From: G965215055 sp965215055
GTDB taxonomy: Bacteria; Pseudomonadota; Gammaproteobacteria; UBA4575
DNA: 64,000 bases
Assembly (NCBI GenBank): GCA_965215055.1
Contig: OZ244046.1
Span: forward strand, 1,302,001 to 1,366,000
Direction of reading: 5' to 3'
The notes beneath the pieces are model-generated. The model did no database searches and was not told the origin of the DNA. It saw nothing but the letters and a program-made list of their open reading frames with translations. The position numbers were made by a program, and so were the translations under genes. Below are positions 44,047-53,749 of this stretch, in pieces (the first letter of the stretch is position 1; every line of letters starts with the position of its first letter).

Positions 44047-46803
44047 GTGGTTCAAAGCCTCGCGACGTCATCACACGCCGGGCAATCCGGATATCCATCG
44101 AAGTTGACGGTGGGCACCCTGTTCGAGACAAGAAGAACCGGGCTGGCCAGGATCCTGTTTACGATCCTGCATCCGCGCCATGCGAAGGGGGCATCGGTGA
44201 ACGCCGAAGCAGTCCAACTGATGTTCGGTTCACGTTCCACCAACATATCGCTGGGAGACGTGGAAGCAGTCGATGCCTCGTACGGCAGTTTCTATTCCAG
44301 TATTCGTATTCGTCATGTCGCGGGCAAAGCACATGTTTCGGGCTTGTCTCGAACGGCCGCGTGCACTTTGGCCGATGCACTTGAATCCGCGAGAAGTGAA
44401 TGGTGGCGCAGTACGCTTGCATCGCAATTAAGGATGCTCCGCTCCGTACATGAACGACTGGTGGCATTGACCGACCCACCCAAATACCTCGCCACCGACG
44501 CACTTCGCGGCCTTGAGGACGAGGCGAAAACAGTTGCCGGCGGATTCGCAGGGCGGTGGCCGGAAGCGTTGTCAGATGTCCCGGAGATCCGGATGCTGTT
44601 GGAGATACTCAGGTTTCTGGAAGCACCCGAGAAGGCCCGGGTGAAAGCCAACGAGGCGTTCATTGTCAACGAACTGGACCGCTCACGAGAGTTCTTCGAC
44701 CGGGTCGAAGCCCGCCCGCTTACGGAAGAGCAGCGTCGGGCAGTCGTCATCGACGAGCACCGGAACCTCGTGGTTGCCGCAGCCGGGAGTGGAAAGACAT
44801 CGGTCATCGCGGCCAAGACAGGCTGGCTCATCCGCAAAGGGTATTGCAAGCCGTCCGAACTGCTACTGCTGGCCTTCGCGCGCGATGCGCGCAGCGAGAT
44901 GGAAGAGCGGATGAACAAGCGTCTCGGTGCCGCAGTCGCGCGAGACGTGACGGTGCGCACCTTCCATAGTCTTGGCATGGCGATTATTGGCGAAGCCGAA
45001 GGGAAGCGTCCGCTACTTGCCGCGACGGCAGAGAATGATCGAACGTTGTTCGAGATGCTCAAGGGAATCGTGGTCGACTTTCTTGTCGACTGGAAAATTT
45101 CGGCCACACTGCATGAATGGTTCCGAGAGTGGTTCGCACCGTACAAAGGTACGCACGAGTTCAAAAATTGGGGCGAGTACCACGACTACATTCGCAAGTT
45201 CGACGTTCGCTCGTTGAAGGGCGAAATCGTCCGCAGCTTCGAGGAATGCGAGATCGCGAATTTCCTCTATCTAAACGGTATTACCTACGAGTACGAAGCC
45301 CTCTACGAGCACGATCTGGCGACATCGGAGAAGCGCCAGTACAAGCCCGACTTCCATCTTCCCGGGCACGGCATCTATATTGAGCACTTCGGGATCAACT
45401 CAGCAGGTAACCCGGCGCCATACATTGACCGGAAGAAGTATCGACAGGAAATGGAGTGGAAGCGTAGCACTCATGTCAAGTATGGCACCACATTGATCGA
45501 GACCTTCAGTTACGAACGGGCCGAAGGCAGGCTGCTCCGCAACCTGGAGGAGAAGCTTAAGGCCCACGGTGTGACGCTTTCACCAATCCCACCCGGGAAG
45601 GCATTTTCCGCTCTCAAAAAACTGGGCCGGATCGATCCTTTCACGCAGCTGGTTGCAACGTTCTTGCGGCACTTCAAGGGCAGTCGACTGTCTTTTGCCG
45701 ACCTCGCCGAACGTGCGAGTGCTCACCGGTACCGAAAGCGGGCGCTGGCGTTTCTTGCGATTTTCCGTCCGATTTTCGAACGCTATCAGGATGCGCTTGC
45801 CCGTTCAGGGGAAATCGACTTCCACGACATGATCAACCGTGCGACTGATCTCGTGGAGAGTGGACGTTACTGCAGCCCGTTCAGCTATATCCTGGTCGAC
45901 GAGTTCCAGGATATCTCGCCGTCCCGCGCACGGCTACTGAAGGCGTTGCTCGACAGCTCACCGGGGTCCCAACTATTCGCGGTCGGCGACGACTGGCAGG
46001 CGATCTACCGGTTTAGCGGCTCGGACATCGCGGTCATGCGGGAGTTCGGAGATCATTTCGGCGCGTTTGAGCGCATCGACCTCGCAACCACGTTCCGCTG
46101 CGCCGACCGCATCGCCACGGTCGCCACAGATTTCGTGCTGCGCAACCCGGCACAAATCCGAAAGACGGTCCGCACAACGCGGAAGGCCAACAGGCCTGCG
46201 GTATACGTTGGGCTCCCCGGTGAGCAGGATCTTTCTCTTCTGAAGGAGGCGCTCGACCAAATCACGGAGGATGCTCACCGGGGTGCCGGAACATCGGACG
46301 TGCTTCTGCTGGGTCGCTATCGGCATTTGCGGCCCCGCAACCTGGATGCGCTACCGAAGCAGTATCCGGGACTTCGCTTTACTTGGAATACCGTGCATGG
46401 CTCCAAGGGCCTCGAAGCCGACTACGTGGTGGTCCTCGGCCTGTGTTCGGGAAAGTACGGGTTTCCCACCGAGATCGCCGACGATCCGCTGCTCGATCTT
46501 GTGCTGGCAGCTCCCGAAGCGCATCCGAACGCCGAAGAGCGACGCCTTCTCTATGTTGCCGTCACCCGGGCGAGACGTCAGGTTTTCTTGCTTGCTGACG
46601 GCGGCCCGCCTTCGAAGTTCGTCATGGAGTTGATCGACGGCGACTACGACGTCAGTGTATTCGGCCGACCACCCGAAGATGACGTATCCTGTCCGCGATG
46701 TACTGGCGGACGGCTGGAGCGCCGTAAACGCGCTCGCAACGGAAGCGTCTTCCTCGGCTGCTCGAACTACCCTGATTGCGATTATACGAGAGACCTGCGT
46801 TAA
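44047..46803 (+). CDS. HelD-like UvrD/Rep-family DNA helicase with nuclease-like insert and C-terminal zinc ribbon
   Basis: SF1 helicase, up to 918 residues. Walker A AAAGSGKTSVIA near 252, a PD-(D/E)XK-like stretch (YKPDFHLPGHGIYIEHFGI), motif II VDEFQDIS, GDDWQAIYRFSGSD, VHGSKGLEADYVVVLG and AVTRARR. The end has a topoisomerase-type zinc ribbon (CPRC...CSNYPDC). Resembles E. coli helicase IV but longer. GC content is clearly above the flanks, suggesting transfer. The start is uncertain: GTG 44047 lies in a hairpin; TTG 44104 or GTG 44110 are alternatives. Confidence 0.85.
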   Translation: MVQSLATSSHAGQSGYPSKLTVGTLFETRRTGLARILFTILHPRHAKGASVNAEAVQLMFGSRSTNISLGDVEAVDASYGSFYSSIRIRHVAGKAHVSGLSRTAACTLADALESARSEWWRSTLASQLRMLRSVHERLVALTDPPKYLATDALRGLEDEAKTVAGGFAGRWPEALSDVPEIRMLLEILRFLEAPEKARVKANEAFIVNELDRSREFFDRVEARPLTEEQRRAVVIDEHRNLVVAAAGSGKTSVIAAKTGWLIRKGYCKPSELLLLAFARDARSEMEERMNKRLGAAVARDVTVRTFHSLGMAIIGEAEGKRPLLAATAENDRTLFEMLKGIVVDFLVDWKISATLHEWFREWFAPYKGTHEFKNWGEYHDYIRKFDVRSLKGEIVRSFEECEIANFLYLNGITYEYEALYEHDLATSEKRQYKPDFHLPGHGIYIEHFGINSAGNPAPYIDRKKYRQEMEWKRSTHVKYGTTLIETFSYERAEGRLLRNLEEKLKAHGVTLSPIPPGKAFSALKKLGRIDPFTQLVATFLRHFKGSRLSFADLAERASAHRYRKRALAFLAIFRPIFERYQDALARSGEIDFHDMINRATDLVESGRYCSPFSYILVDEFQDISPSRARLLKALLDSSPGSQLFAVGDDWQAIYRFSGSDIAVMREFGDHFGAFERIDLATTFRCADRIATVATDFVLRNPAQIRKTVRTTRKANRPAVYVGLPGEQDLSLLKEALDQITEDAHRGAGTSDVLLLGRYRHLRPRNLDALPKQYPGLRFTWNTVHGSKGLEADYVVVLGLCSGKYGFPTEIADDPLLDLVLAAPEAHPNAEERRLLYVAVTRARRQVFLLADGGPPSKFVMELIDGDYDVSVFGRPPEDDVSCPRCTGGRLERRKRARNGSVFLGCSNYPDCDYTRDLR

Positions 46804-46881
46804 TCGCGAAAGAGAACCGACACCGCATCAAATGCATCATCAAGGTCCCAAAAACCAAAACAGCACTGATATATCAGACCG

Positions 46882-48054
46882 TTAAAATTCGGTAGCAAGC
46901 TGGGCGGTAATAATATTGGCATCTTCGCCGCTTCCACCGTCTTTTTCGTCATAGTCATCATCATGTGCCCATTCAAATGCCAGAGCAGTCCCTTCGAACA
47001 ACTCGAACGAGAGTCCGACGAGAAAACGCTCTTCAGGCAGTTCCAGGGCAAGTGCTTCATCCGTTCCCTGGTAACCCAGGGCAAACGTTGCCTCTCTGCC
47101 TGCAAAGCTGAAATCGTAGGCGACCTCAGTCATCCAACTGGAAGGCTCGGCACCGTCGCCGTCAAACTCGACCTCAGTACTCTCGAAGTCTTCTCTTGCA
47201 GCCAGGTACTCACCCATCAGCGATATATTGCCATAGCGCAACCGGGCGGCTGCAGACCAGCCTGCCACGTGGTCGTCTACTTCATTGTCTTCTTCGTCGC
47301 TTCCACCAAGGTTGCCTCTGATTAAATCCTGGAGGCTGTCCGAATCGCCGATATCATTGATATACGACAGATTCAAATCAAACGCGGACGTTTCGTTCTC
47401 CATCGAATAGCCTATCGCAGCACCGTAACCGGAAATACGATCCTTGCCGTTATCGGTATTGTCACCGTTGAAGCCAAAGACGGCTCCATGCAATCCACCG
47501 GAAGAGAACCCAAGTTGCAGGGCGGTATCACGTGTCTCACCGACTTCGAGCGTCAGAGGATCAGATATCATAGTGGTCTCAAACGTACCGAATGGCAGAT
47601 AGTACTGCCCCGCTGTGAACGACCATGGCCCATCCGGCGGACCAACCGTCACGGTTGCTACGTCAACTTCCAGATCTGTTTCCCCCTCTTCATAGAGGAG
47701 GACAACTTCGCCACCGACCCAATCATGTACTTGGGCTGCAACCCCGAGTTCGACAGTTGCTACACTCACGTCTGAAGCATTGTCGCCTTCATACGGGTTT
47801 TCACGGCCAGCCTCAATCTCTATAAGGCCGCTGACCTCTGTAGAGTCAAACCAACCGCCCTCATCCTCCTGCAGTTCGGCGATCTGGCGCTCTTTTTCAA
47901 CAATTGTCTTGTCTTGTGCGGCGACCCGGTTTTCCAGATCCTGTATTCGTCTTTCCATGGCGGCTATGCGTTCTTCAATTGACCCTTCCGCCAAAGCGTG
48001 TGCATGCCAGAGGGCCATAGTGATACCTGCCGCGATCAGAGTTTTCCATTTCAT
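46882..48054 (-). CDS. LbtU-family siderophore porin
   Basis: 390-residue outer-membrane protein. Signal peptide (ITMALWHAHALAEG), then a coiled coil (ERIAAMERRIQDLENRVAAQ, about 25-65), then a barrel with GGWFDSTEVSGLIEIEAG, FTAGQYYLPFGTFETTMISDPLTLEVGE and a final ATEF aromatic end. This matches Legionella LbtU-like proteins. Fur-like sites lie upstream, supporting iron control. Substrate not shown. Confidence 0.82.
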   Translation of the reverse strand: MKWKTLIAAGITMALWHAHALAEGSIEERIAAMERRIQDLENRVAAQDKTIVEKERQIAELQEDEGGWFDSTEVSGLIEIEAGRENPYEGDNASDVSVATVELGVAAQVHDWVGGEVVLLYEEGETDLEVDVATVTVGPPDGPWSFTAGQYYLPFGTFETTMISDPLTLEVGETRDTALQLGFSSGGLHGAVFGFNGDNTDNGKDRISGYGAAIGYSMENETSAFDLNLSYINDIGDSDSLQDLIRGNLGGSDEEDNEVDDHVAGWSAAARLRYGNISLMGEYLAAREDFESTEVEFDGDGAEPSSWMTEVAYDFSFAGREATFALGYQGTDEALALELPEERFLVGLSFELFEGTALAFEWAHDDDYDEKDGGSGEDANIITAQLATEF

Positions 48055-48080
48055 TTGTTTCTCCTTAGAGGCACCTCATC

Positions 48081-48113
48081 GATAATTAATATTAATAGTA
48101 ATAACGATTATTA
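48081..48113. promoter_or_regulatory. Putative overlapping Fur sites before the LbtU-like porin
   Basis: TAATAACGATTATTA (48099-48113) and CGATAATTAATATTA (from 48080) each approximate the Fur 7-1-7 motif TGATAAT-n-ATTATCA with two to three mismatches. The region is very AT-rich, so chance matches are possible. Position 30-60 bp before the start codon fits repression. Confidence 0.42.
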
Positions 48114-48265
48114 TATTTATTTGGATATTAATCAACTCTGTTTTTCGGGATGCCAGTGATGGTTAGACACCCATGGCACGGCGGGGAAGCAGGAAAGGTG
48201 AAACAGCGAGTTATCGATATGACGCGAGAGAAACACATGGTGCTACTCGCGTTTCTGCAATCACT

Positions 48266-49054
48266 TTAGGGAGATTTCCTCACATTGACCCAATTTTCCA
48301 GGGCTTGCAACATGGCTTCGTCACTCGGGTTTTCCGCCGTTACGGGATTGTTTGTGAGCCCGATCGCAGCGACCGCTTCGGCAATACGCTCATTACCAAC
48401 GATAAGAGTGACTCTCGTCAGCCATTTCTTTTCATCAGCCGTGCAGAGAGACCATAAGTTTCGGGCAGCTTCCGCACTGTAGATCAGTACCGCAGTATCC
48501 CTGTCAGGCAGTCTGCTGAGATCGGTGGTATCGCGTTGTACAGGTAATTGTCGCTGGTAAACCTCGGCATAGTCCACCTGGGCACCACGTGTCCGTAGTT
48601 GCTGACGTAGATATTCGCGCCCACCCTGGCCACGGACGATAAGAATTTTTTGGCCTGCTACCTGTTGCAAGGGTACACAAGCAAGCAGAGCTTCACTGGT
48701 AAATCCGGTTGCAGGGGCTATGCCGACCCTGTATCCATGACCTTCCAGTGCCGCTTTGGTTGCGGTACCTACGGCGGCCAACCGGTTGCCGTGGAAATCC
48801 AGTTTCAACTCCTGTGCCAGCTTCACGGCATAATGTACGGCATTGCTGCTGATGAAAATAACGATGTCGTACGTGGCAATTTGCCGCAAAATGTCTTTTG
48901 CAGGTTCAGGGTTTTCTACTGTCGTTATACTTAATACGGGGAAATGTACAGTCGTTGCCTGGTTGCGCTCTAGCACCGTACATATTTTTCGGGCTTGAGC
49001 GTGTGGTCGTGTAACGACCACTGTTTTACCGCTGAGTAACTTGCCGGTACGCAT
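48266..49054 (-). CDS. hemD: Uroporphyrinogen-III synthase
   Basis: Closes and rearranges the linear tetrapyrrole. 262 residues, two-lobed HemD fold: VVVTRPHAQARKI, FISSNAVHYAVK, AVGTATKAALEGHGY, LIVRGQGGREYL and LIYSAEAARNLW. HemD is poorly conserved, but it follows hemC by 27 bp in the standard pair. Confidence 0.92.
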   Translation of the reverse strand: MRTGKLLSGKTVVVTRPHAQARKICTVLERNQATTVHFPVLSITTVENPEPAKDILRQIATYDIVIFISSNAVHYAVKLAQELKLDFHGNRLAAVGTATKAALEGHGYRVGIAPATGFTSEALLACVPLQQVAGQKILIVRGQGGREYLRQQLRTRGAQVDYAEVYQRQLPVQRDTTDLSRLPDRDTAVLIYSAEAARNLWSLCTADEKKWLTRVTLIVGNERIAEAVAAIGLTNNPVTAENPSDEAMLQALENWVNVRKSP

Positions 49055-49081
49055 TCAATGGATCAAAACGTTACTGAAGCG

Positions 49082-49996
49082 TCATGACAACGACGCCAGG
49101 ATTTTATCTGCACCTTGTGCCTGTAAATCCTTGGCGACAAGCTGGCCGAGTTGCACGGGATTTTCTTTTGAACCGTATTTTTCACTGCGACAAATATCGT
49201 AGCCATCCGGATGGCCAACCAGTGCGCGTAATTTGAGGTGCGTGCCGTTTAATTCCGCAAAACTCGCAATCGGCAACTGGCAGCCTCCCTGCAACGCCTG
49301 GCTTACCGCGCGCTCCGCCGTGACGCACACGTGAGTATCTGCATGATGCAAGGGCTGAATCATGGACTCAACTGCTCCATCATGCCGCCTGCACTCGATA
49401 CCGATTACGCCCTGGCCGATTGCGGGCAGGGATTCCTCAGCAGTCAGACAGCAGCGAATCCGATGTTCGAGTCCCAGGCGCCTGAGACCAGCGGCCGCGA
49501 GAATTACAGCATCATATTCCTCGTCATCCAGCTTGGCCAAACGGGTGTCGATATTGCCGCGCAATAATCTTATTTCCAGGTGCGGATAGGAGGCCTTTAT
49601 CTGGCATGCGCGCCGTGCACTGGAAGTGCCTACTGTCGCATGGTTCGGAAGCGAAGCCAGTGTGTCGTAGCGATTGGAGACGAATGCATCGTGCGGATTT
49701 TCGCGCTCGAGAGTCACGGGAAGGTGCAGGGCGGACGGCAATTCAACAGGTACGTCTTTCATGGAATGCACCGCAATGTCGGCCTTGTGTTCCAGCAAAC
49801 CGCGTTGCAGCTCTTTTACGAACAGCCCCTTGCCTCCCTTGGTTGCCAGAGATCCTTGCAACAGGCGGTCTCCACTGGTAGTCAGTTTAACGAGTTCGAT
49901 TGATATATCTTCATGGGCCTCCCGCAACCTTCTGGACACTTCTTCAGCTTGCCACAAGGCAAGCGCACTTTTGCGAGTAGCGATTTTTATACGCAC
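49082..49996 (-). CDS. hemC: Porphobilinogen deaminase (hydroxymethylbilane synthase)
   Basis: 304 residues. KIATRKSALALWQAEEV, HSMKDVPVELP (catalytic aspartate region), VGTSSARRACQI, LRGNIDTRL and the dipyrromethane cysteine in LQGGCQLPIAS. Start is GTG 49996. Divergent from argH, the usual gammaproteobacterial order. Confidence 0.95.
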   Translation of the reverse strand: MRIKIATRKSALALWQAEEVSRRLREAHEDISIELVKLTTSGDRLLQGSLATKGGKGLFVKELQRGLLEHKADIAVHSMKDVPVELPSALHLPVTLERENPHDAFVSNRYDTLASLPNHATVGTSSARRACQIKASYPHLEIRLLRGNIDTRLAKLDDEEYDAVILAAAGLRRLGLEHRIRCCLTAEESLPAIGQGVIGIECRRHDGAVESMIQPLHHADTHVCVTAERAVSQALQGGCQLPIASFAELNGTHLKLRALVGHPDGYDICRSEKYGSKENPVQLGQLVAKDLQAQGADKILASLS

Positions 49997-50093
49997 GGGT
50001 TTATTTTTTCCTGGTTACATCGAATTAAAACATGTCAAACGTGCGTATCAGGCCTGATGGTATACTGCCAGCTTACCTTTAATAATTACTCCG

Positions 50094-51494
50094 ATGAAAG
50101 ATAAAAGCTCAAAACCATGGGGCGGCCGGTTTGCCGAGGCTACGGATGAATTTGTCGAACAATTTAGCGCATCCGTGGGATTTGATAAACGACTTTATAG
50201 GCAGGATATCCTGGCTTCCGGGGCACATGCTCGAATGCTTGCCCGTATCGGCGTACTTGACAGTCAGGACTGTAACAGGTTGCTCGAAGCCCTGGATACG
50301 ATTGAGAAGGAAATAGAAACGGGCTCTTTCGACTGGGATACCAGCCTGGAAGACGTGCATATGAATATCGAGGCGCGCCTGACCGCACTGGCGGGTGAGG
50401 CAGGCAAGCGTATACATACGGGCCGTTCGCGTAACGACCAGGTGGTTGCGGACGTCCGTCTCTACCTGCGCGACGTTATCGATCAAATCGACCCGCAACT
50501 GGAAAAATTACAATTGGCAATACTGGCCATCGCCGAGCGAGAGGTCGATACCGTCATGCCGGGGTTTACCCATTTGCAAGTTGGGCAAGTCATCAGTTTC
50601 GGGCATCACATGCTGGCGTGGTTCGAGATGATTTACCGCGATAGGGTGCGTCTGCAACAATGTCGAGCCAGTACGAACGTTTCACCTCTTGGTGCCGCGG
50701 CACTTGCCGGCAGTAATTTTGAGTTGGATCGTGACTTTGTCGCCGAGCAACTGCAATTTCCAGCACTTTGTCACAACAGTCTGGATGCGGTCAGTGATCG
50801 TGATTTCGCCATCGAATTCTGTGCCTTCGCCGCAATCTTGTTTATGCATTTTTCGCGCATAGCCGAAGAACTCGTATTGTGGGCTTCCGCACAGTTTGGT
50901 TTTATCGAATTGCCCGACCGTTTTTGCACCGGTTCTTCCATCATGCCGCAAAAGAAAAATCCCGACGTGCCTGAACTGGTGCGTGGCAAAAGTGCCCGGG
51001 TATATGCAAACCTGTTTTCCCTGTTGACCTTGATGAAAAGCCAACCGTTGGCATACAACAAAGACAACCAGGAGGATAAAGAGCCTTTATTCGATACCGC
51101 GGATACCGTACATGATTGCATAGTGGTGTTTGCCAGCATACTGCCCCACGTAAAGGTTAATCGTGAACGACTGCTTGAAGCGGCGCAACAGGGTTATGCC
51201 ACCGCAACGGACCTGGCCGATTACCTGGTGCAAAAGAAGGTGCCGTTCAGGGACGCACACGAAATGGTCGGCAAAACGGTGAAGTATGCAATCACCCAAG
51301 GTAAACGTCTTGATGAGCTTGGTCTGCAAGAACTGCAGAAATTCAGCTCATCCATAAGCGAAGACGTGTTGGATATTCTTTCCGTGCAAGGTTCCCTGGC
51401 TTCAAAAAACACCTATGGGGGCACGGCACCGACACAGGTCAAGGCACAGCTTGAGTTTGCGCGCCAGCGTTTACAGGATTTCAGGTCCGAATAG
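50094..51494 (+). CDS. argH: Argininosuccinate lyase
   Basis: Last step of arginine synthesis. 466 residues: KPWGGRFAE start, HTGRSRNDQVVADVRLYLRD, THLQVGQVISFGHH, and the fumarase-family signature GSSIMPQKKNPDVPELVRGK with the catalytic serine loop. Full length, no anomalies. Confidence 0.96.
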   Translation: MKDKSSKPWGGRFAEATDEFVEQFSASVGFDKRLYRQDILASGAHARMLARIGVLDSQDCNRLLEALDTIEKEIETGSFDWDTSLEDVHMNIEARLTALAGEAGKRIHTGRSRNDQVVADVRLYLRDVIDQIDPQLEKLQLAILAIAEREVDTVMPGFTHLQVGQVISFGHHMLAWFEMIYRDRVRLQQCRASTNVSPLGAAALAGSNFELDRDFVAEQLQFPALCHNSLDAVSDRDFAIEFCAFAAILFMHFSRIAEELVLWASAQFGFIELPDRFCTGSSIMPQKKNPDVPELVRGKSARVYANLFSLLTLMKSQPLAYNKDNQEDKEPLFDTADTVHDCIVVFASILPHVKVNRERLLEAAQQGYATATDLADYLVQKKVPFRDAHEMVGKTVKYAITQGKRLDELGLQELQKFSSSISEDVLDILSVQGSLASKNTYGGTAPTQVKAQLEFARQRLQDFRSE

Positions 51495-51503
51495 CCGGCG
51501 GTG

Positions 51504-52166
51504 TTACTGCCAGCATTTGAGCAGCCAGCCACGGACATCTGTAATCTCCTGTGGGCAAACAGTATGCGCACAAGGGTATTCCCGCCAACGGACCTGAAAA
51601 CCCTGCTGTTCGAGCAGTTGCCACGCGAGCCGGGCAAAGGCAAGTGGTATCACGTCGTCAAGTGCTCCGTGCGCCAAAAATATCGGCAGCAGTTGGCCGT
51701 TTTGCGCAATATAATCCTGCAGTTGCCGGTATAGCGGCAGGTAACAGGACAGTGCCAGCAATCCAGCCAGTTGATGTGGGTAACTCAAACCCGTGTAAAG
51801 CGCTAACGCACCGCCTTGTGAAAAACCAGCCAATATAATTCGTCGGGTTTGTATGCCTTGATTCACCTGTTGTTCAATCAACGCATTGATTGCCATTTTA
51901 ATTGTTTGTATTCCTTCAACGTCTTCTTCACTATCCATGTCCAGCCCGTAGATGTCATACCATGCGGGCATATGTGCGCCGTTATTGAGGGTAACTGCTC
52001 GAACGGGTGCGTGTGGAAATATGAACCGGGCGCGTACCGACTTCGGCAAATCGAGTTGTTCAACAACCGGCTCGAAGTTATGGCCGTTTGCACCCAACCC
52101 ATGCAGCCAGATAACGGCGCAGTCAGGTTCAGCTTGCGTGTCAATTTGAATTGCGTCGAGTGTCAT
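51504..52166 (-). CDS. Carboxylesterase / phospholipase-like alpha/beta hydrolase
   Basis: 220 residues, cytoplasmic. VIWLHGLGANGHNFEPVVEQL at the N-terminus, nucleophile elbow GFSQGGALALYTGL, acid in HGALDDVIP and histidine near the C-terminus (CAHTVCPQE). Matches the acyl-protein-thioesterase/EstB family. Convergent with argH. Natural substrate unknown. Confidence 0.9.
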   Translation of the reverse strand: MTLDAIQIDTQAEPDCAVIWLHGLGANGHNFEPVVEQLDLPKSVRARFIFPHAPVRAVTLNNGAHMPAWYDIYGLDMDSEEDVEGIQTIKMAINALIEQQVNQGIQTRRIILAGFSQGGALALYTGLSYPHQLAGLLALSCYLPLYRQLQDYIAQNGQLLPIFLAHGALDDVIPLAFARLAWQLLEQQGFQVRWREYPCAHTVCPQEITDVRGWLLKCWQ

Positions 52167-52225
52167 GTATTTGATAGTTTGTCGCCAGCCATAAGGCGCT
52201 ATACAATAATAACGGGCAGGATAAG

Positions 52226-52369
52226 ATGAATACGACCATGTTGCGACTCAAACCATACTTGCTTGCTTTGTTTATTTCTTTTGTAGTTGTGGTTGCGGGT
52301 TGTGGACAGACCGGTGATTTGTATCTGCCGGAAGATGATCCCGAACGGAAACTTGAAAATCAATCCTGA
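52226..52369 (+). CDS. lptM: LptM (YifL)-like small lipoprotein
   Basis: 47 residues. A hydrophobic signal leads to lipobox VVAGC, then GQTGDLYLPEDDPE, close to the GLKGPLYFP-type motif of LptM, which helps mature the LptD/LptE LPS transporter. It sits upstream of lysA, its usual place. ATG 52226 is preceded by GGCAGGATAAG. Confidence 0.85.
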   Translation: MNTTMLRLKPYLLALFISFVVVVAGCGQTGDLYLPEDDPERKLENQS

Positions 52370-52456
52370 AATCAATTTACAGCGTCACGCAAACGTGGAA
52401 GGCACCAGCGCTTGACTATATAGCTCCGCCGTTCTACAGGCTTGACACTTTCTGCC

Positions 52457-53713
52457 ATGGCTCCTTTTCAATATCGTGACAACCTGCTTTACGCAGAAGG
52501 CGTGAATTTGTCGGAACTCGCCGACGCCTATGGCACGCCTTGCTACGTCTATTCAAAAGCCGCAATCCGGAGCAATTATCAAGCCTTCAGTCAAGCGTTA
52601 CGCAGTTGGCCGACTACCATATGTTACGCGGTAAAAGCCAATTCAAACCTCGCAGTGCTGAACCTGCTGGCAGAACTGGGTGCGGGTTTCGATATCGTCT
52701 CCATTGGTGAACTTGAGCGAGTAGTGCGTGCGGGTGGTGACGTCAACAAAGTCATCTTTTCCGGTGTGGCCAAACGTGAAGACGAAATACGCCGCGCGCT
52801 TGCCGCGGGTATTTATTGCTTTAACATAGAATCTGTCGCGGAACTGCGGCGTCTGGATACCATCACGCGGGAGATGGGCGTTTATACCAACGTTTCCGTA
52901 CGCGTGAACCCGGACGTCGACCCGACCACGCACCCGTATATCTCTACCGGCTTGAAGGAAAACAAATTTGGCATTGACATCGAGCTGGCGCCGGTAATCT
53001 ATCAGCAGATTACAGAATGCAGTCATTTGCGTGCCATCGGTGTAAATTGCCACATTGGCTCGCAGCTTCTGGAACTGGAGCCTTTTAAGATCTGTTTCGA
53101 GCGGATATTCCGATTGGTGGACCGCTTACATGAAATCGGCGTTCACATCCGACACGTCAATACGGGAGGTGGGCTAGGTATTCGCTATACCGAAGACGAT
53201 CAGGCTCCGACTCCGGCTGAATATGCACGTGTCATCGCCCCCTTCATGCAGACCCGGGAACTTGAATTGTTCATCGAACCCGGGCGTGCGATTACGGGTG
53301 AGGCCGGTATACTGCTTACGCGAGTCGAATATATCAAGACCACGCCTGGAAAGAATTTCGCCCTGGTTGATGCTGCGATGAATGACCTTATGCGTCCTTG
53401 CCTCTACTCGGCCTGGCACGATATCAGCGAAGTGCAGAAAGACAGTAGTGAAGCAGCTACCTATGACGTAGTCGGTCCAGTGTGTGAAAGTGCGGACTTC
53501 CTGGGCAAGGGTCGTCGCCTGCATATACGGGAAGGCAGCTTGCTGGCGGTTCATGCCGTCGGGGCCTACGGCTTCGTTATGGCAAGCAATTACAATACCC
53601 GCATTCGAGTTGCCGAAGTCCTCGTTGATGGCGATCAGGCGTGGCTGGTGCGCAGGCGCGACACCTTCGAACAACTATTTGCCAATGAAATCATTCCCAG
53701 GGAAGAAGGTTAA
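52457..53713 (+). CDS. lysA: Diaminopimelate decarboxylase
   Basis: PLP enzyme for lysine synthesis. About 418 residues. The PLP lysine is in CYAVKANSNLAVL, then GFDIVSIGELERV, CHIGSQL, NTGGGLGI, FIEPGRAITGEAG and GPVCESADFLGK. ATG 52457 (MAPFQYRDN) is preferred over TTG 52442. Normally followed directly by dapF, but here the CRISPR-Cas locus intervenes. Confidence 0.96.
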   Translation: MAPFQYRDNLLYAEGVNLSELADAYGTPCYVYSKAAIRSNYQAFSQALRSWPTTICYAVKANSNLAVLNLLAELGAGFDIVSIGELERVVRAGGDVNKVIFSGVAKREDEIRRALAAGIYCFNIESVAELRRLDTITREMGVYTNVSVRVNPDVDPTTHPYISTGLKENKFGIDIELAPVIYQQITECSHLRAIGVNCHIGSQLLELEPFKICFERIFRLVDRLHEIGVHIRHVNTGGGLGIRYTEDDQAPTPAEYARVIAPFMQTRELELFIEPGRAITGEAGILLTRVEYIKTTPGKNFALVDAAMNDLMRPCLYSAWHDISEVQKDSSEAATYDVVGPVCESADFLGKGRRLHIREGSLLAVHAVGAYGFVMASNYNTRIRVAEVLVDGDQAWLVRRRDTFEQLFANEIIPREEG

Positions 53714-53749
53714 GTACTGGGAGGCAGTCTCGCCAACCCGGTGGTCCAC

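Noticed and set aside
44030..44070. tRNA 3'-end remnant (attachment site) before the helicase gene
   Set aside because: GGTTCAAA resembles a T loop, but the stem and loop lengths do not fit a tRNA T arm and no acceptor end follows.
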